This document shows, in pieces, positions 19,455-30,805 of a DNA stretch of 64,000 nucleotides (within the stretch, counting starts at the first letter, position 1; every line of letters begins with the position of its first letter). Source of the DNA: Notolepis coatsorum (lineage: Eukaryota > Chordata > Actinopteri > Aulopiformes > Paralepididae); contig OZ020585.1 of the NCBI GenBank assembly GCA_963971535.1, positions 155,855,083 to 155,919,082 of the forward strand, read 5' to 3'. The position numbers and the translations under genes were made by a program. The notes under the pieces were generated by a model. That model was not told the DNA's origin. It made no database searches and was given only the letters and a program-made list of their open reading frames with translations.

Positions 19455-21804
19455 AAATATATACAACTGATTAGGGTACAGATGGAATAGGTTGAATAAA
19501 AAATATATGCTCCGGGTTAGAATAAAAATAGAATAAAAAATAAATAGAGGGGTTAGGTGATTAGATTATGAATGGAAGTTACTAAAAACGGATGTATGAG
19601 TGACTGACAAATGCATGAACTAATCAGACTAACAAGAAAATCTAATTATGTTAAACAGTTAATATTGACACTGCGGAAGCTAGTGGTCAGTAAATTATCC
19701 ATGCTTGGTCAATATTCAGATTGGTCAAAGGGTGGAGTGCATGATTAGGAGATTAAAAAGACCCATAGTGGTTTATAGTATTGATAGATTATTAACAGTT
19801 ATGGGTAATAGAAATAGGTGGTTACTTTTATTTTTACTTCTCTTTTCTAGTGTGTTATGAGCAATTCCTGACTTAGGCCGGGAGCGTTCATTTTGTTTAT
19901 TCATTTGATTTCCCTTTTTTGTTTCTTAGTTAATACAGGGGTGCATAAGCCTCTAGATGATAGGTTAAAAATTAGTTGAAAAGAAAAAAGAAAAAGCTCA
20001 CAAGTTTGGTTTATTTTTTCATTTATTGGTTTGGCATGGGTTTTCTTTGTATGTTTTGTTTTCTGTTTCCTTTCTTTCTATATATTTTTTTCTTAGGGTA
20101 CCTGGCGAGCTGGGAGTGATCTCGACACATCAGGACTGGGTAGTATATGTCTGTAAAATGGACTGGGAACAAAGTGGATGGACATGAGCTGGTTCATGGA
20201 TTTTTGTTCTCCGCCCATTGAACACCCGGTTTTAGGGGCTGGGGGTGTGTCGTGATTGGTGAAAGTGTTGGGAAGCATGATTCTCTGTACAGTAATAAGG
20301 CTCAATAGGTTTGGTCGCTATTGGCCAAGTTAGTCTTTGTGTAGGGTGTGAACATGTGCAATTGATGAGTGGCTTGTGGGGGACTCCGTGGGCTTGATGA
20401 AGGCTGGCGGAGAGTGTGGAAGATGTGTGTTTAAGGCGGACTGTGATTTGTTGCCATACACACAGGATTACTGGGAGAGTGGATGTGTCAGTGCTGACCG
20501 TCCGGGCCGGGGTGCAGCTGTCCAAAGGACGAAGGTAACGATGTTTGAATGTGTATTCCACATCGAAGGGTGGGGGAGTATACTGTTTTGACAGCATAAA
20601 TATAATGAGAGCCATGTGAATTTTTCAGAATTTTGAAAATTAATGATCTAGAGGCCATGAAATATATAGATAAATGATTTGGAAAAGAAAGTTGTCAAAA
20701 CTCAGACCAGTAAAGAGAGTCTGAGGGAGGAAAAGTATGGATTCTCAATCAATTGTTGTGGTAGAAGTGACCTGCACTGTCCACCGAAGCGATATATACT
20801 CACTGCAGGATACGGATGGGAGATTGGGGAGTCAGCAGTCATCAGAGTGTGGTACGAGGAAGACCAAGGACTCCATCGGTACTGTTGATCCAGGACACTG
20901 GCTAGTGTCTACCCAGCGGTTCCATGGGGAACCACAACACTGCGGGTACCAAGAGAACCAGGAGAAGCCTACCTCTCAGGCCGGGAGAGTTCCGGCCAAC
21001 GCAGTGACCGGGTCTTGAGGCTTCAGAGGGAAACGACAGGCAACCAACGAGGAGACAGGCGGCTAGGCCTCAGCAACAACTCCGGCTGTCAACAGACGGG
21101 CTGCAAGGCCTCAACCATTGACCAGGGGGTCAACAAGCGAAAGGGTGGAGCTGCTATCGCCCCTATCAACGACCAGGCGGAGGGGGAGAGAAGCGAACCT
21201 CTTCCACTAATCCAAGGGTCAACGGGGGTTGAGCAGCCAGCGACGACCTCCCCACCGCTGTGACAGCAATAGAAAAATACAGCAGGGGGTTCTACCCCCT
21301 AATAGAGGTCAACACGAGTCAAGATGTTCTCGACAGAAGATGGGGTGTGATAAGAAAGGCAATTTGCTTTCTAAATTCCACCTCCCAGAATGGGGGGTCG
21401 CATCCAGCAGTCGTGAACTGCACCAGCTCTGAGCGATAAAGAGGAGGCCGGGTCAATCTAGAAAACATTGACCCCCCCTCCTCACTGCTCCAAGTCAGAA
21501 TTTGACAACTCACAGTTGAAACCAATGGAAATTGATCTTGGTACGAAAACAGGTTGTTAAAGACTGTACACGGGACACATAAACTGAAACTGCTAATAAA
21601 GGTGTTATATTGAATTTATAATTATACATAAGAAAGAGATATAGAAAGCGAATGTTAGAATTTTAGAATCTGAGTGTGGCAAACCATATGTATTTTATCC
21701 TAATATGATTTAAAATGTCTTAAGTATTATCTAGATAGTAGTGTGTAGAAATTAAGATCTATGTTTGACATATTAAGGATAGATAAACTATCCGAGTGTG
21801 GAAA
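19455..21804 (+). other. 3' non-coding part of the LTR element
   Basis: 2.35 kb with no recognised pol, env or accessory gene. Pyrimidine-rich tracts ending in TAG at about 19831-19850 and 20085-20097 look like further splice acceptors, and GACGAAGGTAACG near 20530 is a possible donor. Short frames between 20676 and 21432 are Gln/Gly/Arg-rich but match nothing I know. No convincing polypurine tract is seen just before the 3' LTR. Confidence 0.5.
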
Positions 21805-22144
21805 TGTGGTAGATTCTAACATAGATCATCATCATAGGATTTCAAATCAAACTAATGTGTTATATTTAGAGAAAACAGCTGCACTAGTCACACTAGTCAG
21901 TCAACCAAATACATTCTTCAGGTGATTAAATTACTCTGCCCTTTTGCCCTGTCTCACTAAAATAGATAGGGTTATTTACTAACGCAAGACCCCTCACAAA
22001 AGGTTGGGTGTCGGGCCACTCAACAGCCGGCTGTAAACTGTAAAGAACTGTTTGAATAAGCTCTTCGGGGGTTCTAGAACAAAAGAGCCACCTGGGTTCG
22101 TCAGGGTGGGGGACAGGAAGGAGTTCAGATAAGCCTTAGTTACC

Positions 22145-22223
<79 letters not shown>

Positions 22224-23206
22224 GAGACATGCATGACACACACTTAGAGACAGAAGTCTGAGGAGGAAAGTTTAAGTTTCACTATTGCTGTAACTAAATG
22301 TATGTTTAAATCCTTAATTTAAGCTCCAAACAAGCTGTAGCTATTTCCTGGTATATTGTACTTGTAATCTTGAATTCTGAAGCCATATTAAACTGTGTAA
22401 AATCAGATGATGTAAGTTAAAATATAAATAGAATAGGCTTATTTACAGTGGGGTAAGAATTCTGAGGTAGTTAGTTTTCACTTAAAGTGAAAATAAGTCA
22501 CTATGATAAGAAATGTGTTCAAGGATAAAATCTCTGTGTTTAGGTGATCAATTACAATTCAAATATATATGTTATGAAATCAATAATGCAATGTATGAAA
22601 GTAGATTGTTAGGTTAAATGAAACAAATTAAAGTATATTTGACTGTGTAAGGACCGCCTCCGTTTGCATTCAAACATAGAGAGGCGGTGATTGGACAAAC
22701 CACAGCTTATGATGTCATCACAATGAGCCGCTGGGCCTTGGGATAAAATGAGATGTTGTGATGGGAAGAGACACTCTGGACACCCAACTGACAGGACAAC
22801 ACCTTGAACCACCCATCCACACTCAAGGCAGGCAGGTCGGCAGAAGAACAAAGGACATCGCTTTTGGAGGGAAAAACAGAACTATACTTTGATCCCTAGC
22901 CAAGGGAACAAAGCCATCATCAACTATCATTCTTCATCTACTATAAATATTAGTCTGGTTGTATCAAGATGGCATAGGGTCTTTGATCACAATTATAGCA
23001 TTTCTTTATTGTAATTTGTATACAACTCTTAACTTTGATTAAACAGCTGTTGTTAACTACCTTTTCCTCCGAATTCCTTCTGCCTGCACCGCTGAGAAGA
23101 TAAGAAAGTAATTCCCAAAGCTTTAGAGTTATTGAAACAACGCAGAGTACTAAGCACCCGGTTCTGATACAGAGCAGAACCGTAATAAGCTTGGGAATCC
23201 ACTTCA
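21805..23206 (+). repeat. 3' LTR, full length
   Basis: 1402 bp with the same TG..CA ends as the 5' LTR. It has about 10 bp more in the (CA)n run (22150-22220), retains the ~270-bp block (about 22773-23045) missing from the 5' copy, and has a 4-bp GAAA-type difference near 23105. Confidence 0.92.
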
Positions 23207-23210
23207 CTAT
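23207..23210. repeat. Target-site duplication CTAT, right
   Basis: Partner of 12021-12024. Confidence 0.85.
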
Positions 23211-23295
23211 CAAATAACGAGTATACTCGTTGTTGCCGTTCAAAGGATGGCGCCCAATAACGAGTATAATCGTTGTTGGCGGGGAATGAGTTAAA
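23211..23295. mobile_element. MITE remnant split by the LTR element
   Basis: ATCAAATAACGAGTATACTC..GGCGGGGAATGAG then TTAA resembles 9050-9142. The left part of this repeat lies before 12021. Confidence 0.5.
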
Positions 23296-23517
23296 TGTAA
23301 ATTTGTTGCTGATCATCATTATCTTCACAGGTATACAATTCCAGTTTGCAGCAGCTCTATACATTACGGTTCTCTTAATTGCATTTGTTTATGGTAGAGG
23401 TAGAGTAAAATGAAGACCCACGGCGTGCGTGTCTGGTGACATAGCCATGTCTAGTATTGGTGGGTTGTAGTTCTGACCACAAAGATTTAGGTTTACCAAT
23501 TTTATAAATATTAAACA

Positions 23518-23900
23518 GAAATGTCAACACCGCTCCTCACAGAGCAGCGGAGGGCGAGACGTGCCGCTCTGTTTTGAGCGAGCTGAACTTTCTCCAGATC
23601 CCGCTTTGAAGCGCTCGACCAAATTTTGGGCAGTAGACAGTAGTCCAAGTGGGATAGGACTAAAGCTTGTAACATTAGTTTAACTGTCTTCTCACTCAAT
23701 AGATGAGCACACCTTCTGATCATTGAAATACTCCTACTCATTTTAGCCACTATGTTATTAATGTGCCTTGACCAAGCAAGCTTTTCATCAATAATCACGC
23801 CCAACAACTTGGCCTCTCTAACCTGCACAATAGCAGCACCATTCAACACAATATTTAGTTCCTGATCCGTTCTTAATTTATTTCTAGAGGCCAGCATGAT
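23518..23900 (-). pseudogene. LINE reverse transcriptase C-terminal fragment (family C)
   Basis: Minus-strand frame with the blocks KLLGVIIDEKLAWSRHI, LVLSHLDYC, IWSSASKRDLEKVQLAQNRA and ARLAL. These follow the YADD domain in CR1/L2/Rex1-like LINEs. It continues the fragment at 24190-24600 once the insertion at 23914-24176 is removed. The C-terminus is truncated near 23518. Confidence 0.8.
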
Positions 23901-23913
23901 AGTCTTTGTTTTT

Positions 23914-24176
23914 TAACAAAGCGGGGCTCGCAACTCACCTTTGATGCTCCAAGGTGTTTTAATTGTGACAAATAAAGCAGCAGATACGTTTCGACCCTTC
24001 CGGTCTTTTTCAAGTCGAAGGGTCGAAACGTTGTATCAGCTGATATTATTTGTCACAATTAAAACACCTTGGAGCATCAAAAGTGAGTTGCGAGCCCCGC
24101 TTTGTTTTATGTACTACTGTTTTTACAGTTTGGCTCAGCACCAGGAATGGAGGATGTGCGTTATTTATTTTTTCTG
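23914..24176. mobile_element. Fold-back insertion with 13-bp target duplication
   Basis: Flanked by identical AGTCTTTGTTTTT (23901-23913 and 24177-24189). Its first ~195 bp form an almost perfect hairpin. The arm CAAAGCGGGGCTCGCAACTC.. at 23917 pairs with ..GAGTTGCGAGCCCCGCTTTG ending near 24104, around a short loop CCGGTCTTTTTCAAG. About 70 bp of unrelated sequence follows. The long duplication suggests retroposition rather than cut-and-paste. Confidence 0.8.
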
Positions 24177-24189
24177 AGTCTTTGTTTTT

Positions 24190-24600
24190 GAAACATTTAA
24201 CTTTAACTTGCTTTCAGTAACCCAATTAGAAACCAGCATTAACTCTTCTTGGAGCAACGGATTAACCAAGTTATCTTTCTCTGCACAGAGACATACATTG
24301 TCGTGTCATCCGCATACATTTCCATGCATGCATCATTCAATACATAAGGTAAATCATTAACAAAAATTGAATAAAGCAAAGGACCAAGGCAACTTCCTTG
24401 GGGGACGCCACATTGAAGGGTTTCCATATCTGAAAGTGTCCCATTAAACAATACCCTTTGTTGTCTGTTAACCAAGTAACTATTCATTAATTTAATATAA
24501 CATTCATTGAAATTATATGCTAATAGCTTCCCGAATAGGAGCTCATGATCAATATCAAATGGCGCGGTAAAATCCAGCACAGCACCCACAATTGACTTTC
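24190..24600 (-). pseudogene. LINE family C reverse transcriptase, catalytic region
   Basis: Minus-strand frame with DHELLFGKLLAYNF, CGVPQGSCLGPLLYSIFVND and MYADDTTMYV, the central reverse-transcriptase motifs with the YADD aspartates intact. The early part has a small deletion (APFDIDHELL) relative to the usual A-box and the frame stops at both ends. Confidence 0.85.
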
Positions 24601-25084
24601 TGTCTGTGTTTCAACCAGTTATCAGTAAGCGAAGTTAGTTAGTTAGTTAGTGCTGTGCCTGTGGAGTAGCCAATTTTATATGCACACTAATTGACACGGC
24701 TAAGAGGTGGCCCTCATCAGCGAGATTTCAGGCCACGGATCCTGTTCTACCCTCGTCGGAATGTTAACCTTACTTTCTAGGTACGACGACTAGCTCTAGC
24801 CTTGCTACTCAGTCAGAACCTTGTTGAATTGCCTTGTCGCTAATCCTGTTCTCTCTGTGCCCCAGGACCACCGCCCCGGTACTCCGCTCACCTGGACGCC
24901 CCGTGCGGCACATGGAATGCACCATCCTCATTCCAAGAAACATTCTTGTACCTGTCTGTCGCACATTCCTGTCTGTGAACTGTCTGCTTGGGGAATCACA
25001 ATTAAAACCCACCTAAACCGCTCCATTCTCTCTCCTCCTGTGTTCTGCAATTGGGCTCCGCCAAACTCCTATCCTAACACATAA
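24601..25084 (+). other. Insertion or rearrangement inside LINE family C
   Basis: This separates the 5' and central reverse-transcriptase pieces of the minus-strand LINE. Near 24985-25020 the plus strand reads like the SQLKTHL end of an L2-type LINE protein. The remainder is unclassified. Ends are not resolved. Confidence 0.35.
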
Positions 25085-25213
25085 AATGTTCTCAAACATT
25101 TTACTTAATACAGGCAAGATACTCACAAGTCTACTATTTGGCCCATTGAAGGACTCCTTACTGTTTTTCGGCAGCGGAGTGACTTTTGCAATTTTCCATA
25201 ACTGGATATACAC
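25085..25213 (-). pseudogene. LINE family C reverse transcriptase, N-terminal block
   Basis: Minus-strand reading IWKIAKVTPLPK-type block (WKIAKVTPLPKNSKESF) and ILPVLSKMFENIL, the first conserved reverse-transcriptase box of CR1/L2-like LINEs. Collinear with the pieces at 24190-24600 and 23518-23900. Confidence 0.7.
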
Positions 25214-25249
25214 TTTATATATAAATATCCCCCCATCCCCTTCCTAGTT

Positions 25250-25352
25250 ACCATCGACTGGACCATGTGTAAGACCACATCAGATAAGCCCAGAGGCATC
25301 AGGTGGATGTTTTTCTCCCATTTAGAAGATCTTGACTTTGCTGATGACCTTT
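25250..25352 (+). pseudogene. RTE-type LINE fragment with FADD box
   Basis: Plus-strand reading RGIRWMFFSHLEDLDFADDL, the catalytic-box neighbourhood of RTE-like LINEs, cut off at 25352 by a LINE family A tail. Confidence 0.6.
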
Positions 25353-25572
25353 GATTGATTGATTGAAAAGTTTATTAACAGATTGCAGAATGGGTACAGT
25401 ACAGTACAGCTCAATACATACAATTGTTAAGGGGATGCAGACCAGAGAAAGACTTTCGTCTTGTTTACATCAGGGTCCCCCATTTTCAATTCATCATAAC
25501 ATATATGACATACATGACATACAGATAGACAGTACTGCTACATCTATACATTTATGACATATCAGATTTGCC
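25352..25572 (-). mobile_element. LINE family A 3' end
   Basis: Nearly identical to 405-620: (TCAA)n tail, CAGATTGCAGAATGGGTACA and the TCGTCTTGTTTACATCAGGG block, ending at CATATCAGATTTGC. Confidence 0.85.
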
Positions 25573-25959
25573 ACCTCAGTCCGCAGCCCTCTCCTCAAAG
25601 AGAGACCATCTACTCTACTGGAGAAAACTGAGTGCAACGCACAACAAGCATTATTATTCTGTGGTCAGAGGCAGCCGGCGGTAATGTGGATGCCTTCTAG
25701 CCATTACCCACCTGTCTTGGTAACAACATACCATTGACCTAGCATAGTTTGAGAATGGACCACACATAATCACGCATTTCAAGGAATCTGTAATACCGCT
25801 ATAGGCGAAAAGAGAGGCAAAAGAGTATTGCACTTTGTTTGTGCGAGTTTGAGCTGGATGGGGATAGAGCCACACCTCGGGCTCAGCCAGGAGAGATTCA
25901 CAGGATATTAAGTTACTGTATATAGCTATAAGTATATTATGTGTTAAATATGTTAATCC

Positions 25960-26160
25960 CGCTCATCCTCTACTGGACTCTTATCCATCCCCAGCTCACG
26001 TCTCAGTACCATGGGTGCCCGAGCGTTCAGCTGCTCGGCTGCCAGACTCTGGAACTCCCTGCCCCGACACATCCGACAGTCAGACTCACTCTCATCATTC
26101 AGATCACAATTGAAAACCCATCTGTTCAAACTCGCATATTCATAACCTCCATCACTGCCC
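25960..26160 (+). pseudogene. L2-type LINE ORF C-terminus
   Basis: In one plus frame the sequence reads AFSCSAARLWNSLPRHIRQS then SQLKTHLFKLAYS and a stop, the typical end of L2/Maui LINE ORF2 proteins. A 5'-truncated copy. The following ~200 AT-rich bases are probably its 3' UTR. Confidence 0.7.
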
Positions 26161-26376
26161 AATACCCCCTGCTGTTTGTTTGTCTGTTATTTTAACTTCA
26201 CTGTTTTTTATACTTCTTGTTGTTTATATTATTCTTTTCTTAACCTTGTCTTTTAACTGCCTTGCTTACTGGGCATACTCACTATAACTGCACCCTGTGT
26301 GCCACTGTTTTATATTTCATACGTTTACATTGTTTGTCTTGTTTTTAATTCCACTGACACTTTTGCCAAGATCATT

Positions 26377-26460
26377 AAGCGACACAGTGGTGTAGTGGTT
26401 AAGCACTGTCGCCTCACAGCAAGAAGGTCCAGGGTTCGATTTCCGCTTGGGGACCAGGTT
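26377..26460 (+). mobile_element. tRNA-derived SINE, family 2, 5' part
   Basis: GTGGTGTAGTGGTTAAGCAC is an A-box region and AGGGTTCGATTTCC a B-box. The SINE is interrupted at GACCAGGTT by the element at 26461-27094 and resumes at 27104. Confidence 0.8.
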
Positions 26461-27094
26461 GCCTATTGCTTAATAACAGCGGAGCAGTGCTGCCGTTGCT
26501 TCCGCGTTTTCCCTGATTGGCTGCGACACGCCCCGCGGCAGGCGCGGCAACCGCAGCAACCGCAGAGCGGAGCGGCAGAGCTTGCGGAATTATGTAACCG
26601 CCCTAATCCGCCATGATTTTCATTCGGCGCTCAGCTCACCTGGCAAGCAGCGGTCCTGCGGTCCTGCGGTCCGTTGTTGACGAGTTCGAATCCCATGAAT
26701 TTTTTTTTTAACGTGTATTCTTTCGCCGGTTAAGGTTAGGCATGGTTAAGGTTAAGGTTAAGGTTAGGCATTGTTTCAGAGTTGGTTAAGGTTAGAACGG
26801 TTAAGTTTAGGCGCTGTTAAGGAGCTGGTTAAGGTTAGAGTTTGTCTTAGAGAATGGCAATATTCTTTCTATGGTTAAGGTTAGGCATGGTTAAGGTTAA
26901 GGTTAAGGTTAGGCATTGTTTCGGAGTTGGTTAAGGATAGAACGGTTAAGTTTAGGCGCTGTTAAGGAGCTGGTTAAGGTTAGAGTTTGTCTTAGAGACA
27001 GCCTATTTCCGCACTGCCGCTCTCCCGCGTTGCCGCGGTCACATGGTCAAATTGTCACATTCTTGCACTGCTCCGCTGTTAAAAAGCAACACGC
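26461..27094. mobile_element. TIR transposon with 9-bp target duplication, inside a SINE
   Basis: Flanked by GACCAGGTT at 26452-26460 and 27095-27103. ~30-bp inverted ends share AACAGCGGAGCAGTGC. No transposase. The interior contains two 145-bp tandem copies of GGTTAAGGTTAGG-rich sequence. The long duplication suggests a Mutator-like or hAT-like mechanism; class uncertain. Confidence 0.75.
26728..27000 (+). repeat. 145-bp tandem duplication rich in TTAAGG
   Basis: The phrase GGCATGGTTAAGGTTAAGG recurs with a 145-bp period (CATGG at 26741 and 26886). Telomere-like GGTTAAGGTTAGG words are frequent, but the array is internal to a transposon. Confidence 0.75.
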
Positions 27095-27103
27095 GACCAG
27101 GTT

Positions 27104-27545
27104 TCCATGATGCCAGTATACCCAGGTGGGGTATCTCCCAGGCCTTTCTGTGTGGAGTTTGCATGTTCTCCCCGTGCTCGCAAGGGTTTCCCCCCCCGAT
27201 AAGATAAACCCAATGGAAAAACATGCACAACAACAAGATCGCTAACGCTGTGGCGTCCTTGACGAAGACGGACAGGAGCACTTGGATTGGTCCCCTGGCG
27301 CGGCTCACGTTGCGCCTGTCTGCTCCCGGCTGCCCTTGGGGGGGGAAGGACGACGGGATGGGTTAATCGCAGAGACGAATCGCATACATGCATCGCATGC
27401 ATGCCGATTAATGACCTGAGCAGGTCCTAAATGATTATTTATTGTTTTACTCTTGACTGTTCTGTTTTTATGCCTGTAAGGTGACCTTGGGTGTTTTGAA
27501 AGGCGCTTCCAAATAAAATGTATTATTATTATACCATATTATAGA
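27104..27545 (+). mobile_element. SINE family 2, 3' part with L2-like end
   Basis: Starts with the downstream SINE body (TGTGGAGTTTGCATGTTCTC) and ends with GGGTGTTTTGAAAGGCGC..AAATAAAATG and (ATT)n, an L2-like 3' end that such SINEs borrow for retrotransposition. 27190-27410 contains possible additional insertion sequence. Confidence 0.65.
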
Positions 27546-27547
27546 TA

Positions 27548-27975
27548 CCTCTCTTGGCAGAACCTGAAGCATGGCCAACAATAGCAACCCATCCCCTATC
27601 CCCACTACTCCAACCCACACATCAGACCAAAACGAAACGTGCAAACAGAGTGCAATACCAAGAAGAGCACTTGTGTGTAGAGGTCACTGTTTGATGGCAT
27701 TACATATTCTACCCTAAAGGTATATCGCCAAACAGCTACATCTAGGCAAAAGAAACCACTTGGTATTGCGCTTTTACTTTTTGGTTTTGGTCTGACATGT
27801 AGGTTGGAGTTTACCTCTCTTGGTAGAGCCTGAGGTGTGGCCAGCACTAGCAACCCCACCTCAATACCCACTGAAATCCAATCCACACATCAGACAAAAA
27901 CAGACAAAGCACAGTATCATGTTGTCATCTTTTGCCCAGAGGTCACTGGACGATGATCTTACCTTTAAAGGATAA
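27548..27975. repeat. ~257-bp tandem duplication, diverged
   Basis: Blocks AGAACCTGAAGCATGGCC (27558) and AGAGCCTGAGGTGTGGCC (27824), each followed by CCAC..ACACATCAGA(C), AGAGGTCACTG and CTTTAAAGG/CTAAAGG, show two diverged tandem copies. No gene is recognised. Confidence 0.55.
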
Positions 27976-29969
27976 TGTCAGTGTTACTTTATTTTTTAGA
28001 GGTTCACCCTATGTGAGTGCTTCACATCCATGACATTGTGTGTCCTTGTTCTCCAATAGACTATGAAATGACCACAACCAACCATTTCTACTTACAATTA
28101 TAGTCCATAGCAAACACCAGCTCATATCCAGAAGTCATAACTCTATTGTTGTCCAAAAACAGTTAAAAACAAGTCACAAGCCGTGCTGTTGATTTGGTAA
28201 GCATAATAAATCGTTGGAGTGATGGACATGGGCATTGTACCCTGGAATCGAGCGTAATGCCCAATGTGGATGTTTTTGCTACACTGTTTATTACTGTACA
28301 TAGTTAGATTGATAGAGCTGTGCATACAATGCCCCCGTTTTTCATTTTAATACATTGATATTTAAAGCTGAAAATATGTGTTTGCGAGCTGTATGAAATG
28401 ATTTTAGCATACAATGAGAACATACAGCTTACTGGTTGAAAGCTCCTAATGTTGCTGCAATCCACTCAAATGTTACCACTCAACACACACTCAAATGTAA
28501 ACCTTGAGTCTCTGCGTAAGTCACAACAACAAACGCACAATATTCACTCTCAAACAGCGTGATAAGACAATTTGTCCCAATACTTGCACCTCTCAAACCT
28601 TCTGTGTATCAACTGGAATGAAAACAAAATGGTATGTACATTCTTAGGAAGATTTCTTTTTAATTGCGGTCTTATGTTGACAGGCCATGGCGGCTCCTTT
28701 GTTTAATCTTCATTCCTTTCATTAAAAAAGAAAGAAAATGTGAACACGTAACATCAAGACCGGCACAGCCATGTTCTGAGTCCAACACCGGTATACATGG
28801 AGGCGGAGACACATCAACTACATGAGCTCAATTGGATGGCTGCAGTCCAGCACCTGCTAAACATAGGCTCCTATAAAAAATTATTATTTATCGCATTGCA
28901 TTGATATTTAATTTAAACTTATTTAACCCAACTGCATTGATTTGTAAAACTGATAACCAATGTGAATCCAAAAGAATTAATACTGAAAAATGTATTAAAC
29001 ATAATGTACCGGTAATGTAATTGTGAACTAATACTTGGTATAAGGTCTTAAATGCATATATTCAATATTGCTAAATACGTGGAATTGAATTGTTCCTCAT
29101 CTATCATGAAAGTCGTGGGGAAGTGCAATCAAGTGAACGGGTAACTCCACTCCATCGTAAGTGATAAAACCTTTTTCTACATACAAGCACAGTAATCCCA
29201 TGTGACAAAGTGTTCATACAGACCTAGAGTGAAACGTTAAAATCCCTCAGACGAGGAACCGTATATTTGAGATGAGTTGTTTTCAAACCTCATTATCTAA
29301 AGACATTAAGTTTGGATGTTGTGTAAATCCATAGCTAAACAAAGTTGAGGTTGTGTACTCTCGAGTGAGTCATAAAATGTATATTACGCACAATTTGGGT
29401 TGACATCTTTACTGCCAGTACTTTGGCTACAGCCCCCCCCCCCCTCTTTAAAAAAAATAGTTGAGAATTCCCTTATAAAACAGGTAAACATTTTCAGTTT
29501 TCTTGATCCTCACATCACAACTGTTCATGAAAGTTTTTATGAAAGCTGTAATCAGTCATATAATCCACTTGACTACTCAGTCAGTAGTCAGTAACATGAT
29601 GCGATTACTTTGCCTCCAAAATCTATGCAGTTAAAAAAAAACATATATTTCAATTTACAGTCTGTAATTTGAATAGTGTTGTTGTCTTCATCTATAACTA
29701 GTATAAATATAGTATATTGTATAAATCATTATATTATGCTGTGTAATTTACTATGGCTGTTTTTCATCGTTTTGTTTTTCCCTTATTCCCTAAACTTGAC
29801 GAGCCACAAAAATTATATTTAACATAAAATGTGTGAAAAGATTCAAATAGAGAAACAGGGTCTAGGTTGAAAATAATAATTTCAAACATGTTAAAAAGTC
29901 ACACATTTCTGAAAATATACTATATAAAAAAAAAACATATCCAACATGTTCTGATTCACATTTTGGCAC
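27976..29969. other. AT-rich non-coding sequence downstream of pofut2
   Basis: About 2 kb with few recognisable repeats and no coding signal on either strand. It may include distal pofut2 3' UTR (transcribed right to left) or intergenic sequence. I cannot place the polyadenylation site. Confidence 0.4.
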
Positions 29970-30805
29970 TTGTCGTCGGTCAAGAGGCGTAAAACTTGTC
30001 ATCGGTCAGGAGGCTTAACACTTGTCGGTCAGGAGGCGTAAAACTTTCCGTCGGTCAGGAGGCGTAAAACTTGTCGTCGGTCAGGAGGCGTAACACTTGT
30101 CGGTCAGGAGCCGTAACACTTGTCGGTCCGGAGGCGTAACACTTGTCGGTCAGGAGGTGTAACACTTGTCGGACAGGAGGCGTAACACTTGTCGTCGGTC
30201 AGGAGGCGTAACACTTGTCGTTGGTCAGGAGGCGTAATACTTGTCGTCAGGAGTAGGGTTGGGCACCGAGAACCGGTTCTAATAGGAACCGGTTCCTAAC
30301 TTCCAGTTCTGGAACCGGAAGTAACATATTTGCATTTCGATTCTTAATTTCGATTCTTAAAAAATATATATATATATTTTTTACTTTGTTAATTAATACC
30401 CTAGTTACAGTACAGCAACCAAATTAAACTATCAAGTCAACTGACAATGTGAATAGTATGAAAAAAATTTAAGATTAAAAAAAATTAAAAATCTCCTGCA
30501 AAATAAGCTATGACCTGTTTTGACCTGCACCTCAAAGAATGGGAATCGAGAATAGTTTAGAACAGGAATCGAAATGGAGAATCGGAATCGGAACCGGAAT
30601 CGTTCAAATCCAAACGATGCCCAACCCTAGTCAGGAGGCGTAAGGCTTGTCGTCGGTCAGGAGGTGTAACGCTTGTCAGTCAGGAGGCGTAACACTTGTC
30701 GGTCCGGAGGCGTAATACTTGTCGTCGGTCAGGAGGTGTAACGCTTGTCAGTCAGGACTTGTCGGTCAGGAGGCGTAACGGTTGTCGTTGGTCAGGAGGT
30801 GTAGC
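29970..30805. repeat. ~22-bp minisatellite in the pofut2 3' UTR, split by a MITE
   Basis: Tandem copies of a unit like GGTCAGGAGGCGTAACACTT with GTC spacer variants occupy 29970-30253 and 30630-30805. The array begins ~14 bases beyond the pofut2 stop codon (transcription runs leftward), so it should be transcribed as 3' UTR. The MITE at 30254-30629 used one repeat unit as its target. Confidence 0.85.
30254..30629. mobile_element. hAT MITE with 8-bp target duplication
   Basis: A 376-bp element TAGGGTTGGGCACCG..GATGCCCAACCCTA flanked by GTCAGGAG (30246-30253 and 30630-30637). Because the target is a repeat unit, the duplication is partly expected from the array, but the ends and length still fit hAT. 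Non-coding. Confidence 0.85.

Larger units (their letters stand above)
12025..23206 (+). mobile_element. Complete 11.2-kb LTR retroelement, gag-like only
   Basis: Direct LTRs begin TG and end CA, with 4-bp CTAT target duplications. The internal region (13139-21804, 8.67 kb) holds, in order, a primer-binding site, a strong splice donor, a long GC-rich leader with promoter-like motifs, a pyrimidine tract, a strong splice acceptor, and a broken gag-like gene ending in a zinc knuckle. No reverse transcriptase, integrase, protease or envelope motifs were recognised in any frame, and 19455-21804 has only short frames. It is therefore either a large non-autonomous element mobilised by a relative, or an endogenous retrovirus-like copy that lost pol. 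Low LTR divergence indicates a young insertion. Confidence 0.9.

Noticed and set aside
26728-27000. Interstitial telomere sequence
   Set aside because: TTAAGG words are common but no TTAGGG arrays occur, and the whole tract is internal to a TIR element.
29970-30805. Possible CRISPR-like array of ~22-bp repeats
   Set aside because: Units are directly tandem without unique spacers and the host is a vertebrate. It is a minisatellite.
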